Shown piece by piece: positions 37,356 through 46,236 of a DNA stretch of 64,000 bases. Source of the DNA: B2-G16 sp964528085. GTDB taxonomy: Bacteria; Bipolaricaulota; Bipolaricaulia; UBA7950; UBA9294. A program made the translations under genes and the position numbers. The notes under the pieces were generated by a model. It did not search any database and was not told the DNA's origin. It saw nothing but the letters and a program-made list of their open reading frames with translations. How positions within the stretch are numbered: the first letter of the stretch is position 1; each line of letters starts with the position of its first letter. Location of the stretch: assembly GCA_964528085.1 (NCBI GenBank), contig CAZGRE010000002.1:5678-69677 (forward strand). The letters are read 5' to 3'.

Positions 37356-37874
37356 ATGGAAGACATTCTCCGGTTGATCGAGAAGAGACGGTCGATCCGC
37401 AGGTTCACCGGTGAGCCGGTCGAGCGGGAGAGGCTCGTGGTTGCGCTCAAGGCGGCGATGGCGGCTCCGTCCGCCAACAATAGCAGGCCGTGGCGATTCA
37501 TCGTCGTGACCGAGAAGGAGAAGGTCCAAGCCTTATGCCGCGCGCACCCGTACGCTGCGTTTGGGGTCGACGCCGGTGCCGTTGTTCTCCCGTTCGGGAA
37601 GAAGGAGGGATACGACTGGTTCGATCAAGACATGGCCGCTGCGACCGAGAACCTCCTGATCGCCGTCGCGAACCTCGGCCTCGGCGCGACGTGGTGTGGG
37701 ATGCGCGATCGCTATCAAGACAAGATACGCGAGATCGTCGGCCTCCCGGCCGATCAGTACGTCTTCGCCCTCATCCCGGTCGGCGTCCCGGCGGAGGAGA
37801 AGGGGCCGCGGGGCGATTACGAGGAGGATAGGGTCTACTGGGAATCGTACTCGCGAAATCCAGGTATGGCGTAG
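37356..37874 (+). CDS. Nitroreductase family FMN oxidoreductase
   Basis: The 172-residue protein begins MEDILRLIEKRRSIRRFTGE, the FMN-binding start typical of this family. It continues with AAPSANNSRPWRFIVV, then ATENLLIAVANLGLGATWCGM and FALIPVGVPAEEKGPR. These FMN enzymes reduce nitro compounds, quinones or similar with NAD(P)H. The natural substrate is unknown. GAAGGAGG precedes the ATG. The 3' end overlaps the convergent B3/4 gene by 40 bases. Confidence 0.9.
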   Translation: MEDILRLIEKRRSIRRFTGEPVERERLVVALKAAMAAPSANNSRPWRFIVVTEKEKVQALCRAHPYAAFGVDAGAVVLPFGKKEGYDWFDQDMAAATENLLIAVANLGLGATWCGMRDRYQDKIREIVGLPADQYVFALIPVGVPAEEKGPRGDYEEDRVYWESYSRNPGMA

Positions 37875-38542
37875 CCGACCCTCTCCGCCTTGCAGTGGGA
37901 GCGGAGGAGTTCAGCGTAGTCGGCGGCGATCCCGACGAGACGCTCGGGGGGTTCATCAGCCGGCGCGTAGAGGACGGCGATGACATCCCTGGTTGCCTCG
38001 CTGATCTTCGTTTCCATCGCGTCCTTCACCGGGTTTCCGCATGGAACCCAGGTGTCGTTCCTCAGCCGACAGACGACGAGTAGGTCCTCGAGATCGATCG
38101 TCTGACCGGATCGGTTGAATGCGTACGACTCCCCGGGGCGTCCCCACCTGAGGAGGAGCCTTCTTCCGGAGAGCCTAGCGTCGAAGATCGATCCGGGAAG
38201 CCCGGTCTCCAGGCTTATCGCGTTGTTGACATCGACAGGGGGGTTGATGAGAGGGAACCTTCCATTGAGCGCAGCGCGGAGGAGGAACTCGCTCGCCGGC
38301 CTCCCCCGCCCGCTCGCCCGGTATTTTCCATGCTTCAACATCCGCCTCACACGCGCTCTTTGCTCCTGCGGGATGAATCCCTCTCCGATCTTTTGCGCCC
38401 GGGCGATCGTATCAGCAAGGAACGGAGGCGCCTCAACGGTCGGGTGAGGGGGTGCGATCCCTTCGGCGTAGATCAAGGCGGGGAGGACGGGGGATGGCGA
38501 TAAGGAGGGGTCAAGCTCGATTTTGTATCCGTTTTCGTTCAT
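37835..38542 (-). CDS. Stand-alone B3/4 domain protein
   Basis: The 235-residue protein contains a B3/B4 domain as found in the beta subunit of phenylalanyl-tRNA synthetase, here without a synthetase. Signature parts are LKHGKYRASGRGRPASEFLL, FPLINPPVDVNNAISLETGL and DDTWV-like DTWVPCGNPVKDAM. Free-standing B3/4 proteins occur widely in bacteria and may bind or edit aminoacyl-tRNA; this is known only by analogy. The start has no close partner gene upstream. Confidence 0.85.
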   Translation of the reverse strand: MNENGYKIELDPSLSPSPVLPALIYAEGIAPPHPTVEAPPFLADTIARAQKIGEGFIPQEQRARVRRMLKHGKYRASGRGRPASEFLLRAALNGRFPLINPPVDVNNAISLETGLPGSIFDARLSGRRLLLRWGRPGESYAFNRSGQTIDLEDLLVVCRLRNDTWVPCGNPVKDAMETKISEATRDVIAVLYAPADEPPERLVGIAADYAELLRSHCKAERVGYAIPGFREYDSQ

Positions 38543-38561
38543 GTGGGTCCTGGGCTTCTCA

Positions 38562-38981
38562 TCACCGCGTCGGGACGGGGGTGCCGGTCTTGAGCTCGAA
38601 GCTTGCCGTCACGTCGTTGGCGATCACTGTATACACCCCGGCCGGCATCCCCTCCACAGCGAGAGGGGTGGTGATCTCGAACGGTGTGGTCGTTTGGGCG
38701 CAGATCTCATGGACCGGCCGGCGGGTCGTGATCGTGAGGATGAAGGTGTGGTTCCGGATCTCTTGTTTCACCGAATCGATCTCGGTGCACGCGTCCGGGA
38801 GGGTACCGTGGACGATGACACTAACCTGCGGCGGGACCGAGTCCGTTGTCCTCACCTCCACGGCATCGATCCTCGCCTCGCGGTAGAAGTACTCGGGCGA
38901 TCCCTTGTTGGAACGGCAACCGGAGAGGATGAGAAGGAGGGCGATAATAATGCCAAAAGAAACGTAACGTCCCATTCTCAC
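38562..38981 (-). CDS. Small lipoprotein of unknown function
   Basis: The 139-residue product starts at GTG 38981, seven bases after GGAGG. It has the lipoprotein signal GRYVSFGIIIALLLILSGC with the Cys about residue 21. The mature part looks like a single immunoglobulin-type sandwich: SVIVHGTLPDACTEIDSVKQ, HTFILTITTRRPVHEICAQ and GVYTVIANDVTASFELKTG. The two cysteines in it may pair. No family is recognised. Confidence 0.75.
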   Translation of the reverse strand: MRMGRYVSFGIIIALLLILSGCRSNKGSPEYFYREARIDAVEVRTTDSVPPQVSVIVHGTLPDACTEIDSVKQEIRNHTFILTITTRRPVHEICAQTTTPFEITTPLAVEGMPAGVYTVIANDVTASFELKTGTPVPTR

Positions 38982-39073
38982 CGCTCTTCCTCTCCTCCTT
39001 GCGCCTGGTGCACCTATTGCTCTCCGATATCCTACACCAGAATCGCCGGAGGGGAAACTTCGGGACCGACCGA

Positions 39074-39103
39074 TTGCTGAACCCCCCTCCAGTCGAATAG
39101 TAT
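39074..39103 (+). promoter_or_regulatory. Possible promoter of the nucleoside hydrolase gene
   Basis: TTGCTG at 39074-39079 is followed after 18 bases by TAGTAT at 39098-39103. Its arrangement (TTGC near -35 and CGAATAG at the -10) resembles the promoter predicted at 34996. Confidence 0.35.
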
Positions 39104-39126
39104 TCCCGTTGGCGGAGGAGGCTGAT

Positions 39127-40050
39127 TTGAGACACTTCCTGATCGATACGGATACCGCATCCGACGATGCGGTCGCCCTTCTTATGGCCCTTCGCACGGA
39201 AGGGATCAGAGTCGAGGCGATAACGGTCGTTGCGGGTAACGTTCCCCTTGAGCAAGGGGTGCAGAATGCCCTGTACACGGTCGAGCGCTCCGGGGCGAAG
39301 GCCCCGGTGTATCCCGGCCTTGCAAAGCCGCTCCTCCGGCCGCTACGCACAGCACAATTCTGCCATGGGAACGACGGGATGGGTGATATCGGCCTCCCGT
39401 TGTCCGGGCGGAGGCCCGCATCTGGGAACGGGGTCGATGCGATCGTCGACACGATCCGTCGCTTTCCGGGTGAGATCACCCTCGTCACCCTCGGCCCGCT
39501 GACGAACGTGGCCGTGGCGATCCTTAAGGAGCCGGCGCTCGTTGGGATGGTGAAGGAATGCGTGGTGATGGGAGGGATCGGTCTCGGGCACGGTAACGTC
39601 GTCCCGGCGGCCGAGTACAACATATGGGTCGATCCCGAGGCGGCGAGGATCGTCTTTAACTCCGGCCTTCCGATCACGATGGTCGGATGGGAGATCTCCC
39701 GCAGGTATGCGGCGTTTAACGCTGACGATGCCGAGGGGCTCCGGAGTGTATCGGAGCTCGGGGAGTTCGTCGTCTCGATCCAGAAGGCGATGCGTGTCTT
39801 CTGCATCGAGAAGCTGAAGCAGGATGGGTTCGATCTCCCCGATCCGATTGCCATGGCTGTAGCCATCGACCCGGAGGTCGCCGTCAGGATGGAGCGCCTC
39901 CACGTCGACGTCGAAACGAAGGGGGAGCTGACCGCTGGTGAGACCGTCGTCGATCATCTTGGGATCACAGGGGAGCCGGCGAACGCGAACGTAGTCCTTG
40001 AAGCATCGCGCGAACGGTTCCTCTCCGTGTTGTACGACTCCCTCCGCTGA
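39127..40050 (+). CDS. Inosine-uridine preferring nucleoside hydrolase
   Basis: These calcium-dependent enzymes cleave the N-glycosidic bond of ribonucleosides for base salvage. The N-terminal calcium-binding signature DTDTASDD is at residues 7-14. Also seen are VTLGPLTNVAVAI and CVVMGGIG with the downstream AEYNIWVDPEAARIVF, and PDPIAMAVAIDPEV with the last metal-binding Asp. TTG 39127 follows GGAGGAGG at a good distance. The 307-residue length is normal. Substrate preference within the family is uncertain. Confidence 0.93.
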   Translation: MRHFLIDTDTASDDAVALLMALRTEGIRVEAITVVAGNVPLEQGVQNALYTVERSGAKAPVYPGLAKPLLRPLRTAQFCHGNDGMGDIGLPLSGRRPASGNGVDAIVDTIRRFPGEITLVTLGPLTNVAVAILKEPALVGMVKECVVMGGIGLGHGNVVPAAEYNIWVDPEAARIVFNSGLPITMVGWEISRRYAAFNADDAEGLRSVSELGEFVVSIQKAMRVFCIEKLKQDGFDLPDPIAMAVAIDPEVAVRMERLHVDVETKGELTAGETVVDHLGITGEPANANVVLEASRERFLSVLYDSLR

Positions 40051-40064
40051 GGCCGTCGATCCTG

Positions 40065-40070
40065 TACAAT
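40065..40070 (+). promoter_or_regulatory. Possible -10 element of the DHH phosphoesterase gene
   Basis: TACAAT (5 of 6) lies 25 bases before the start codon and after the nucleoside hydrolase stop. No convincing -35 is visible. Confidence 0.35.
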
Positions 40071-40094
40071 CTTTGGCTTACGAAAGGAGATTGG

Positions 40095-41078
40095 ATGCCG
40101 GAGGGTTTAGGGCGCGTGATAGGGAGGATCAAGGAGGGGGAGCGGTTCCTCGTCATCGGGCACATAAAGCCCGACGGGGATGACATAAGCTCGGTCGCCT
40201 CCCTTACGATGATCCTCCGCAAGGCGGGGAAGATCGCAGAAGGGTGCATCGCCGATCGGATCCCGTGGTTCTTCAGGAGGCTCGCCGGAGCCGGATCGAT
40301 AAAGGGTGTCGATGAGCTGCGCGGATATCGATTCGACACTTCGATCACCGTCGATGCCTCCGATCTCTTCCGGATCGGGGAGGCGGTCGAGCTCCTCGGA
40401 GGTGATATCCCCGATATCACCCTCGATCACCACAAAACGAACAAGGGGTTCGGGAAGATCGATTTCTGCGATCCCTCCTACGCCGCAGCCGCGATGATCG
40501 TCTATGAGATCGGAAAACAGCTGGTCGACTACGATCCCGAGCTCGCCGAGGCGACCCTCCTCGGGATCGCCACCGACACCGGCTTCTTCAAGTATGCGAA
40601 CACCGACGAGCGGGTCTTCGCCTACGCCGCTGAGCTCGTCCGGAACGGGGCCGACATCCAGCGGATCGCATCCGCTGTCCTCGAGCATCGGACGGTGGAC
40701 GAGATAAAGCTTCTGATCGACATGTTCGCCACCCTCAAGCTCTCATTGGGCGGGAGGCTCGCCACGGCGTACGTCTCAGCAGAGATGATCGAAAGAAACG
40801 GCTGCACCGAGGATGATACCTCGGGGATGGTCGGTGAGATCCGCGCGATAGACGGGGTCGAGGTTGCAATCCTGTTCATCGAGTGGCCGCGGAGGAACGT
40901 CCATGTATCGTTCCGCTCGAAGGAGTACGTCGACGTGAGCGAGATCGCGATCGCCTTCCGCGGCGGAGGTCACTCCCGTGCCGCCGGGTGCAGCCTTGCG
41001 GGCGTGGAGTTGGAGGATGTGATGAAGAAGGTCATCCCCTTCGCTGAGAAGGCGATCGAGGCGGCTTCTCCGGCCTGA
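40095..41078 (+). CDS. nrnA: DHH/DHHA1 phosphoesterase, NrnA-like
   Basis: NrnA-type proteins degrade very short RNA and dephosphorylate 3'-phosphoadenosine 5'-phosphate. Over 327 residues the DHH domain shows VIGHIKPDGDD (motif I), TVDASD, the eponymous LDHHKTNKGFG, and ATDTGFFKYANT. The DHHA1 domain has FRGGGHSRAAGCS near the end. In motif I most NrnA proteins have PDGDAxGS; here it is PDGDDISS. Metal-binding residues are kept, so activity is likely. Confidence 0.92.
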   Translation: MPEGLGRVIGRIKEGERFLVIGHIKPDGDDISSVASLTMILRKAGKIAEGCIADRIPWFFRRLAGAGSIKGVDELRGYRFDTSITVDASDLFRIGEAVELLGGDIPDITLDHHKTNKGFGKIDFCDPSYAAAAMIVYEIGKQLVDYDPELAEATLLGIATDTGFFKYANTDERVFAYAAELVRNGADIQRIASAVLEHRTVDEIKLLIDMFATLKLSLGGRLATAYVSAEMIERNGCTEDDTSGMVGEIRAIDGVEVAILFIEWPRRNVHVSFRSKEYVDVSEIAIAFRGGGHSRAAGCSLAGVELEDVMKKVIPFAEKAIEAASPA

Positions 41079-41097
41079 CCCTTGATCCTTAGAAAAG

Positions 41098-41129
41098 AAA
41101 AGGCGCGACCCGCTTGGGCCGCGCCTTTC
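41098..41129. terminator. Bidirectional terminator between nrnA and the subtilase gene
   Basis: AAGGCGCG and CGCGCCTT pair, and an inner CCC/GGG stem follows one mismatch, around a GCTT loop. An A-rich run upstream and TTTC downstream give short U tracts in both directions. It lies between two convergent genes. Confidence 0.75.
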
Positions 41130-41142
41130 GATCGCTAGACCG

Positions 41143-42510
41143 CTAGAGGGCTCCGAGGGCGGCGTCGGCCTGAACCAGACCGGAACCGGTCGCATCGCTC
41201 CCCCAGCTGAAAGTCTCACCGGCGACGAGGGCGCTTCCCGGAGGGATCGGAAGTGCGGTTTCCTCAAGGATCTCCTCGACCGCCGCTGCATCGAGCGAGC
41301 CGTCCTTCTCGAGCATCAGGGCGACCAGCCCGGCGACGTGCGGGGTTGCCATGCTCGTCCCGCCGAGGTAGTAGTACTGCCCTGGGACTCCGTTCGCCCA
41401 GATCGGTGGATGAGCGGCGCCGTAGGCGAGGTACGGCCCGACGACCCAGCTTCCCGGGGCGAGGACGTCGAGATCCTGCCCCGGCTTCTCCCTACCGCTG
41501 AAGTCGCAGACGTAGACGTCGCCAACTGCAGTCGGATCGGCGACGTCACCGTGCCACCAGCCGCTTGCCGCCCACTCGGAGGTCCACCCGGCCGCTCCGA
41601 CGCTGATCACAGGGGCGTACGCCCCTGGATAGTCCATCCCTGCATCACCCGAGTTCCCGGCCGCCGCGACGACGATCACTCCCTTGTCGATCGCGTAGTC
41701 GATCGCAGCCTGCTCGAGCGGGGAGAGGTACGGTCCGCCGAGGCTCATGTTGATCACCATCGGTGCCCCGAGGGACTCTTTCAGATCGGCGATATGGAGG
41801 ATCCCTTCCGCTACGATCGTCGACCAGCCGGACCCGCTGTTCCCGAGGACCTTGACCGGGATAACCATCGCCTTCGTGGCGGCGCCGTTCACCGTGTAGA
41901 ACCCGTAGACGCTGAACCCGAGGATCGAGCTTGCCACGTGTGTCCCGTGGGAGTTCGTGTCCCGTTCCCACAGGTTGGCCGGCTCTGATATGTTCGCGTT
42001 CGTGCTCCCGCCTCCGGAGAACGCCTTTGCGTACTCGGTGGCGACTTGATCGGCGGGGAGATAGTCGCGCCAGTTCTTGACGAGACCGGTGTCGAGGACT
42101 GCGACGTAGACCCCTTCACCGTCGTAGTCGACGACCCGGCCGACCCCGTAATCGGTAACGTTGATGATGTCTTGATCCCAAGTGCTGATTCCCGAGGAGT
42201 AATCGAGGGCATGTCGTTCCGCTTGGTCGGCGACAGCATCGACGTAAGGGAGGGCGGCCAGCTCTGCGACGGCCGATCCCCTGACGTCCATCGCCACCCC
42301 GCCGATCTCATCGAACCGCTTCGTTATCCTTCCGTATCCCTCGAGCTCGGCGATGACCGAGTCGGTCAGCCCGCCGCTGACGATGAGCTCGATGTGGCGG
42401 GTCTGATTCGATGCGAGAGGGGATATTGACTCCACCCCGAACCATGTGCAGCCACCAAGGAGCGCTGCAATTGCGATGAGGATCCCTACTCCGATCAATC
42501 GTTTTCTCAT
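41143..42510 (-). CDS. Lipoprotein subtilisin-like (S8) peptidase
   Basis: The 455-residue protein has a lipoprotein signal with lipobox LLGGC. A short inhibitor-like propeptide (HIELIVSGGLTDSVIAELE to DVRGSAVAELAALPYVDAV) precedes the S8 domain. The triad lies in VAVLDTGL (Asp), DTNSHGTHVASS (His) and GGTSMATPHVAG (Ser), and the oxyanion Asn in VVAAAGNSGD. It lacks C-terminal extra domains. It is probably an active protease anchored at the envelope and released by self-processing. The substrate is unknown. It differs in architecture from the larger subtilase at 56596. Confidence 0.93.
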   Translation of the reverse strand: MRKRLIGVGILIAIAALLGGCTWFGVESISPLASNQTRHIELIVSGGLTDSVIAELEGYGRITKRFDEIGGVAMDVRGSAVAELAALPYVDAVADQAERHALDYSSGISTWDQDIINVTDYGVGRVVDYDGEGVYVAVLDTGLVKNWRDYLPADQVATEYAKAFSGGGSTNANISEPANLWERDTNSHGTHVASSILGFSVYGFYTVNGAATKAMVIPVKVLGNSGSGWSTIVAEGILHIADLKESLGAPMVINMSLGGPYLSPLEQAAIDYAIDKGVIVVAAAGNSGDAGMDYPGAYAPVISVGAAGWTSEWAASGWWHGDVADPTAVGDVYVCDFSGREKPGQDLDVLAPGSWVVGPYLAYGAAHPPIWANGVPGQYYYLGGTSMATPHVAGLVALMLEKDGSLDAAAVEEILEETALPIPPGSALVAGETFSWGSDATGSGLVQADAALGAL

Positions 42511-42656
42511 ATCTCCCTCCTGCAGCCCGTCGCGGGCTCGAAACTAGGATATGGGGGCTGCACTCATAAGTCAACCGTCTGGCTTGCACTCCTTTTCCTA
42601 TGGAAGTAGACTCCTTTTAAAGATCGATATGGAGCAATCTGGGGAAAGGAGGACGA

Positions 42657-43595
42657 ATGAAGGTACAGACAGTTCTTTGTGGGATGATCCTCCTTGCTTT
42701 CACCCCTGTTCTTTCCCAGGGGGTTCAGACCCCTCCTAGCGTGATCGGGCCGTGCTGGGTGATCGCCGTGCATGATGGAGATTCGATAACCGTCCGCGCA
42801 CCCGATGGGGAGCCGATTCCTGTCCGTTACATGGGTATCGACGCCCCTGAGAAGGAGGATGCGTTCGGCGAGGAGGCATTGAACCGGAACAAAGTGCTCG
42901 TCGAAGGCCGATCTGTGTGGCTCGAAGTGGATACGACCGATGGGGGATACCTGACCGATCGAGACGATCGGGTCCTCGCGTACGTCTTCCTTGATGCTAC
43001 GTGTGCGCAATCGGTGCAGCAGATGCTTATCTCCGAAGGGATGGCCCTGATCGACGTGCGGAACGTCGTCGATCGCGACCTCGATCCGGACGCGTTTCCC
43101 ATCCGTCATGCATCTTCTCTTATCCAAGCCCAGATCGAAGCCGCATGCAGCCGGAGCGGGTTATGGGAAGAGATGGTCCCAGAGAAAAATGGGCTTGTCA
43201 TTGCCGCAATCCAGTTCTGGGGCGAGATTGAGACCGTCTACCTCGTTAACGCCGGCGAAGATGAGATCGATCTTGCCGCCACTTGGATATTGATGGACGA
43301 ACGCGCTCATGAGAAGTTGGAGAAAGGCGAGAGCAGCCATAACGTGCTAAAGTTCGGACTGGCCTTCGGCCCTGAATGTACCCTTCCCCCACGCGGAGTC
43401 TTGAAGATCTGCACCGGACCTGGAATTCCGGAGGGGGAGAGAGGAACGCGCACGGGCTGTGGGACCGACGAGGTGATCTTCTACTGGTTTGGGTGCAAGG
43501 TTTGGAACAGCGACGGTGACACCGCTTACCTCTACTCGCCGGATGGGAACCTCTGTTCCATCTATCAGTATCCGTGGCAGAAAACTGAGGACTAG
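42657..43595 (+). CDS. Secreted nuclease: thermonuclease domain plus lamin-tail-like domain
   Basis: The 312-residue protein has a signal peptide (LCGMILLAFTPVLSQG). An SNase-type domain covers about residues 33-165: WVIAVHDGDSITV, VRYMGIDAPEKED, FGEEALNRNKVLVEGR, DDRVLAYVFLD and CSRSGLW. The metal-binding Asp residues and the catalytic Arg/Glu region are recognisable. A lamin-tail-like (LTD) region covers about 180-305: GEIETVYLVNAGEDEIDLA, LPPRGVLKICTGPG and WNSDGDTAYLYSPDGNL. LTD domains often accompany secreted nucleases in bacteria. It probably degrades external DNA or RNA. A GGAAAGGAGG site precedes the start. Confidence 0.88.
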   Translation: MKVQTVLCGMILLAFTPVLSQGVQTPPSVIGPCWVIAVHDGDSITVRAPDGEPIPVRYMGIDAPEKEDAFGEEALNRNKVLVEGRSVWLEVDTTDGGYLTDRDDRVLAYVFLDATCAQSVQQMLISEGMALIDVRNVVDRDLDPDAFPIRHASSLIQAQIEAACSRSGLWEEMVPEKNGLVIAAIQFWGEIETVYLVNAGEDEIDLAATWILMDERAHEKLEKGESSHNVLKFGLAFGPECTLPPRGVLKICTGPGIPEGERGTRTGCGTDEVIFYWFGCKVWNSDGDTAYLYSPDGNLCSIYQYPWQKTED

Positions 43596-43663
43596 CAAGT
43601 CACGGCCGGCCGGTTAGGCGAGAAGCTTACCCCGGTCAGGCCTCTGTAGATCCGACGTTTTAG

Positions 43664-43870
43664 TGTCGTGAGAAGGGCGTTAAGCTCATCCTGAAGTGGA
43701 TCGAGGCGCTTGCTGCTATACCCCCGCCCCGATCAGCGCGAAAAGCTAACGGATCAGGAGTGCTGTTGGACCGCCTGGGCCCATACCGGGTCATCTACAA
43801 GGTTGACGACGATGCAGGCATCGTCGTTGTGGTCAAGGTCGGCCACCGTGGGGATGTCTACCAACGCTGA
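43664..43870 (+). pseudogene. Remnant of a RelE/ParE-family toxin
   Basis: The frame encodes KLILKWIEALAAIPPPRSAR, then RLGPYRVIYKVDDDAG and IVVVVKVGHRGDVYQR followed by a stop. This is the typical C-terminal half of RelE/ParE toxins (G-DYRVIY then VGHR-VY). The first half lacks a start codon and the N-terminal helix, and a stop lies just upstream. The part between (KANGSGVLLD) departs from the family, as if a base was lost and regained. No antitoxin gene is beside it, so it is probably dead. Confidence 0.65.
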
Positions 43871-43986
43871 TAATCTCTCCTAGCAGAACCCGTTTATCAA
43901 AGAGTGAGTTCTCTTTCACAACGGAAGGCACGCCTGTCCATTCTTGTCTGTTTACTAGTAGTTTCTTTTGTAACTAGGACGGGGGG

Positions 43987-44139
43987 CTGCTGATCTTCGT
44001 CGGGATATTCCTTGCGATCTTTACTTCTGTCCCCTACGGATTTGTGAGCGTAGTTAAGGTTGTTGACTTCTTCGGCACGCGGAACTGGTCAATCACAGTT
44101 GTATCTTTCGTCCTCTTGGGCATATCGTTGGCTTTGTAG
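43987..44139 (+). other. Possible 50-codon hydrophobic frame
   Basis: The frame LLIFVGIFLAIFTSVPYGFV to TVVSFVLLGISLAL would give two membrane helices, but it has no ATG, GTG or TTG near the start (CTG only) and no clear ribosome site. It may be a fragment of a membrane protein gene. Confidence 0.2.
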
Positions 44140-44287
44140 ATATTTGGGCTCACTCCGTAAGTTTTTGCTTGGCCCGGAGGCCATGAAGAGGTCTCCGGTG
44201 TGCTCACGCAATAGTGCACAGGACGTGAATGGGGCTCAGGTAACCGTTTGTAACTGAATAGGGGGAGGTAATGAGTCTGGCGGCCGG

Positions 44288-44318
44288 TTGTCGCTTTGGG
44301 GCCCTCTTCGCGTAGAAT
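44288..44318 (+). promoter_or_regulatory. Possible promoter of the gene at 44349
   Basis: TTGTCG is followed after 19 bases by TAGAAT (5 of 6) at 44313-44318, which lies 30 bases before the start. The long spacer makes this weak. Confidence 0.3.
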
Positions 44319-44348
44319 GGGAGGCGTTTCTGGAGAAGGAGGATGGGG

Positions 44349-44975
44349 ATGAGAAAGCTTTCAATCGCTCTTTTGCTGTTGATCTCCTTTGCGGTGAGCG
44401 GGGCGTCGCTGACGCTGACCGAGATCGGGTTCAGGCTCGACCTCGCGTTGAACCCTTTCCGGATCGATGGAAGGGCGAAGTGGGATATCACGGTCGGCGC
44501 GTACGCTCGGATCAAGATCGACGATCAATGGAGCGCACGGTTGTCGGTCGGTTCGCGGGTCGATCGGTTCTACCCATTCGCCGATATCGGGGTCGATCGG
44601 ACGATCATCCCGCATCTGTTCGCCGAAGGGGTCCTCTCGATCCGTTCCCTTCCCCGCCGCGGCCTTTCGACCTCGGCCTTTGTCGGGGGACGTTACATCC
44701 CGGATGTCGGAACGGACGGCCGCGTTGAGATTGCAAGCCTCCCGTTCGGCTGGATCCTGACGGGCTATGCGGGTGAGCTGCACGGCCAATTCTTCCTCCA
44801 GCCGAACCTGACCCTCGATGGGACGCTGATCTCCCTCCAGGGCGGGATGATCGGTCAAGGGATTACGCTCTTTGTCGTCAGTCGCCCGGCCGGAGCAGGG
44901 GAACCGCTTCTCACGATCGGCGGGGGCTATGCCATTTCAGGGAGCCTCGCCACCCATATCGGCTTCGCACCGTAA
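44349..44975 (+). CDS. Secreted barrel-like protein of unknown function
   Basis: The product has 208 residues. ATG 44349 is preferred because AAGGAGG is 6 bases upstream; ATG 44343 abuts it. A signal peptide (RKLSIALLLLISFAVSGAS) is followed by regular amphipathic strands: FRLDLALNPFRIDGRAKWD, ITVGAYARIKIDDQWSARL, STSAFVGGRYIPDVG, HGQFFLQPNLTLDGTLI and TIGGGYAISGSLATHIGF. An outer-membrane barrel is likely, but the family is not recognised. Confidence 0.75.
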   Translation: MRKLSIALLLLISFAVSGASLTLTEIGFRLDLALNPFRIDGRAKWDITVGAYARIKIDDQWSARLSVGSRVDRFYPFADIGVDRTIIPHLFAEGVLSIRSLPRRGLSTSAFVGGRYIPDVGTDGRVEIASLPFGWILTGYAGELHGQFFLQPNLTLDGTLISLQGGMIGQGITLFVVSRPAGAGEPLLTIGGGYAISGSLATHIGFAP

Positions 44976-44989
44976 GGAACGTTCCCCAT

Positions 44990-46207
44990 CTACTCGGCAT
45001 CCGGAACGAGGATGGGCGACTCCTTCAGCCTCGCTGCGAGGATCACCCCTATGCCGAGAAGCCCGATCAGGATGAGCAACGGGGCGCTCATCGATCCGGA
45101 TGGTCCCTTGAAGGCGTCCATCCCGATGATGAACGCGATCCCTGAGATCTGCCCCATCAACAGGAGGAGGCCGTTCGACGTCCCCTCCGGCGCCGGATAG
45201 GTCACCTCGGCTGCGTACTGGAATCCGATCGGTCCGGAGGAGAGGAGGAAGAGCCCGAGGATGAACGCCGAGGCGGCGAGGAGCGGGTATGCAGTCGCGA
45301 ACGTCAGGCCGATCAGGCCGACGATCCCGCCTCCTAGGGCGAGGAGGATGAACGGTACGCGGCGGCGGAGCCGGTCGGATAGAGGGGGGATGACGAGCGC
45401 CCCGACCACCCCGCCGAGGACCATCAGCCCGCCGGCGAACCCGGCCTGGCCGGTCGAGAACCCGCGCGGCCGGAGGATATCCTCGATCCACGTCGTTATC
45501 GCGTTGAACGCGCCGAGCCCGATGAAGAACAGAACGAGAAGGAGGATGAACTCGCGGTTTTTTATCATGCTTCTGAGCCCGTCGAGGACGAGGGAGCGTT
45601 CCTCAGGGCCGACCGGCTTAGGCGGGCGCTCCCGTGCAAGGGAGAGGAAGAGGAGAGCAGTCCCGGCTGAAATGGCGCCGTAGATCAGAAGCATCCCCTT
45701 GATACCGCTTCCGATGACAAGATGCGGTGTGACGGCGAGTCCGGCGAATATCCCAAGATAGATTGCGAGCGAGCCGAGGCCGGTCGCCGTCGCCCGCTCA
45801 CTGAGTGGGAACCACCGTCCGGCGATCTTGGCAATTGCGTTCAGGATGAACGGCTGCCCGACGGCGATCCCGATCTGCGAGATGAGGACGAATGTGTAGT
45901 CGGCAGCGAAGATCCCACGCAGAAGCCCGAACCCGCCGGTCAATATCGCCCCTATTCCGACCCCGATCCTGATCCCATAGGTGTCGATCACCCATGAGGC
46001 AGGGATAGAGACGAGGATGAAAACGATCATGAAGACCATCGACAGAAGCCCGATCGAGAGATCACTTACGCCGTAGAACGAGGCCGCCTTCCCGGTTATC
46101 GGAGCGAAGCTGATCCAAAGGGCCTGGTTGATCGCGACTATCCCCATGAAAACGGCGAGGATCGTCCAGCGGTAACGGGATACATGAACCGCCGTTCGGT
46201 TCTCCAT
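44990..46207 (-). CDS. Major facilitator superfamily transporter
   Basis: The 405-residue protein has twelve predicted helices. It begins NRTAVHVSRYRWTILAVFMG with a start typical of this superfamily, and contains GYGIRIGVGIGAILTGGFGLLRG-like helices (here DTYGIRIGVGIGAILTGGFG). The loop between the two halves contains PLSDRLRRRVPFILLALGG, the second-half form of the MFS loop motif. It belongs to the general MFS group that includes nitrate, sugar and oxalate carriers; the substrate cannot be given. AAGGAGT precedes the ATG. Confidence 0.88.
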   Translation of the reverse strand: MENRTAVHVSRYRWTILAVFMGIVAINQALWISFAPITGKAASFYGVSDLSIGLLSMVFMIVFILVSIPASWVIDTYGIRIGVGIGAILTGGFGLLRGIFAADYTFVLISQIGIAVGQPFILNAIAKIAGRWFPLSERATATGLGSLAIYLGIFAGLAVTPHLVIGSGIKGMLLIYGAISAGTALLFLSLARERPPKPVGPEERSLVLDGLRSMIKNREFILLLVLFFIGLGAFNAITTWIEDILRPRGFSTGQAGFAGGLMVLGGVVGALVIPPLSDRLRRRVPFILLALGGGIVGLIGLTFATAYPLLAASAFILGLFLLSSGPIGFQYAAEVTYPAPEGTSNGLLLLMGQISGIAFIIGMDAFKGPSGSMSAPLLILIGLLGIGVILAARLKESPILVPDAE

Positions 46208-46236
46208 TTTACTCCTTGGAAGCCTTCATAAAGGCC

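Larger units (their letters stand above)
43596..44348. other. Long gap with remnants, lower GC
   Basis: This 750-base stretch holds no intact gene that I can support. It contains a RelE-like remnant (43664-43870), a possible 50-codon hydrophobic frame (43987-44139), and a possible promoter for the gene at 44349. Much of 43880-44270 is more A/T-rich than the surroundings and is interrupted by stops, which suggests a decayed insertion. Confidence 0.6.
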
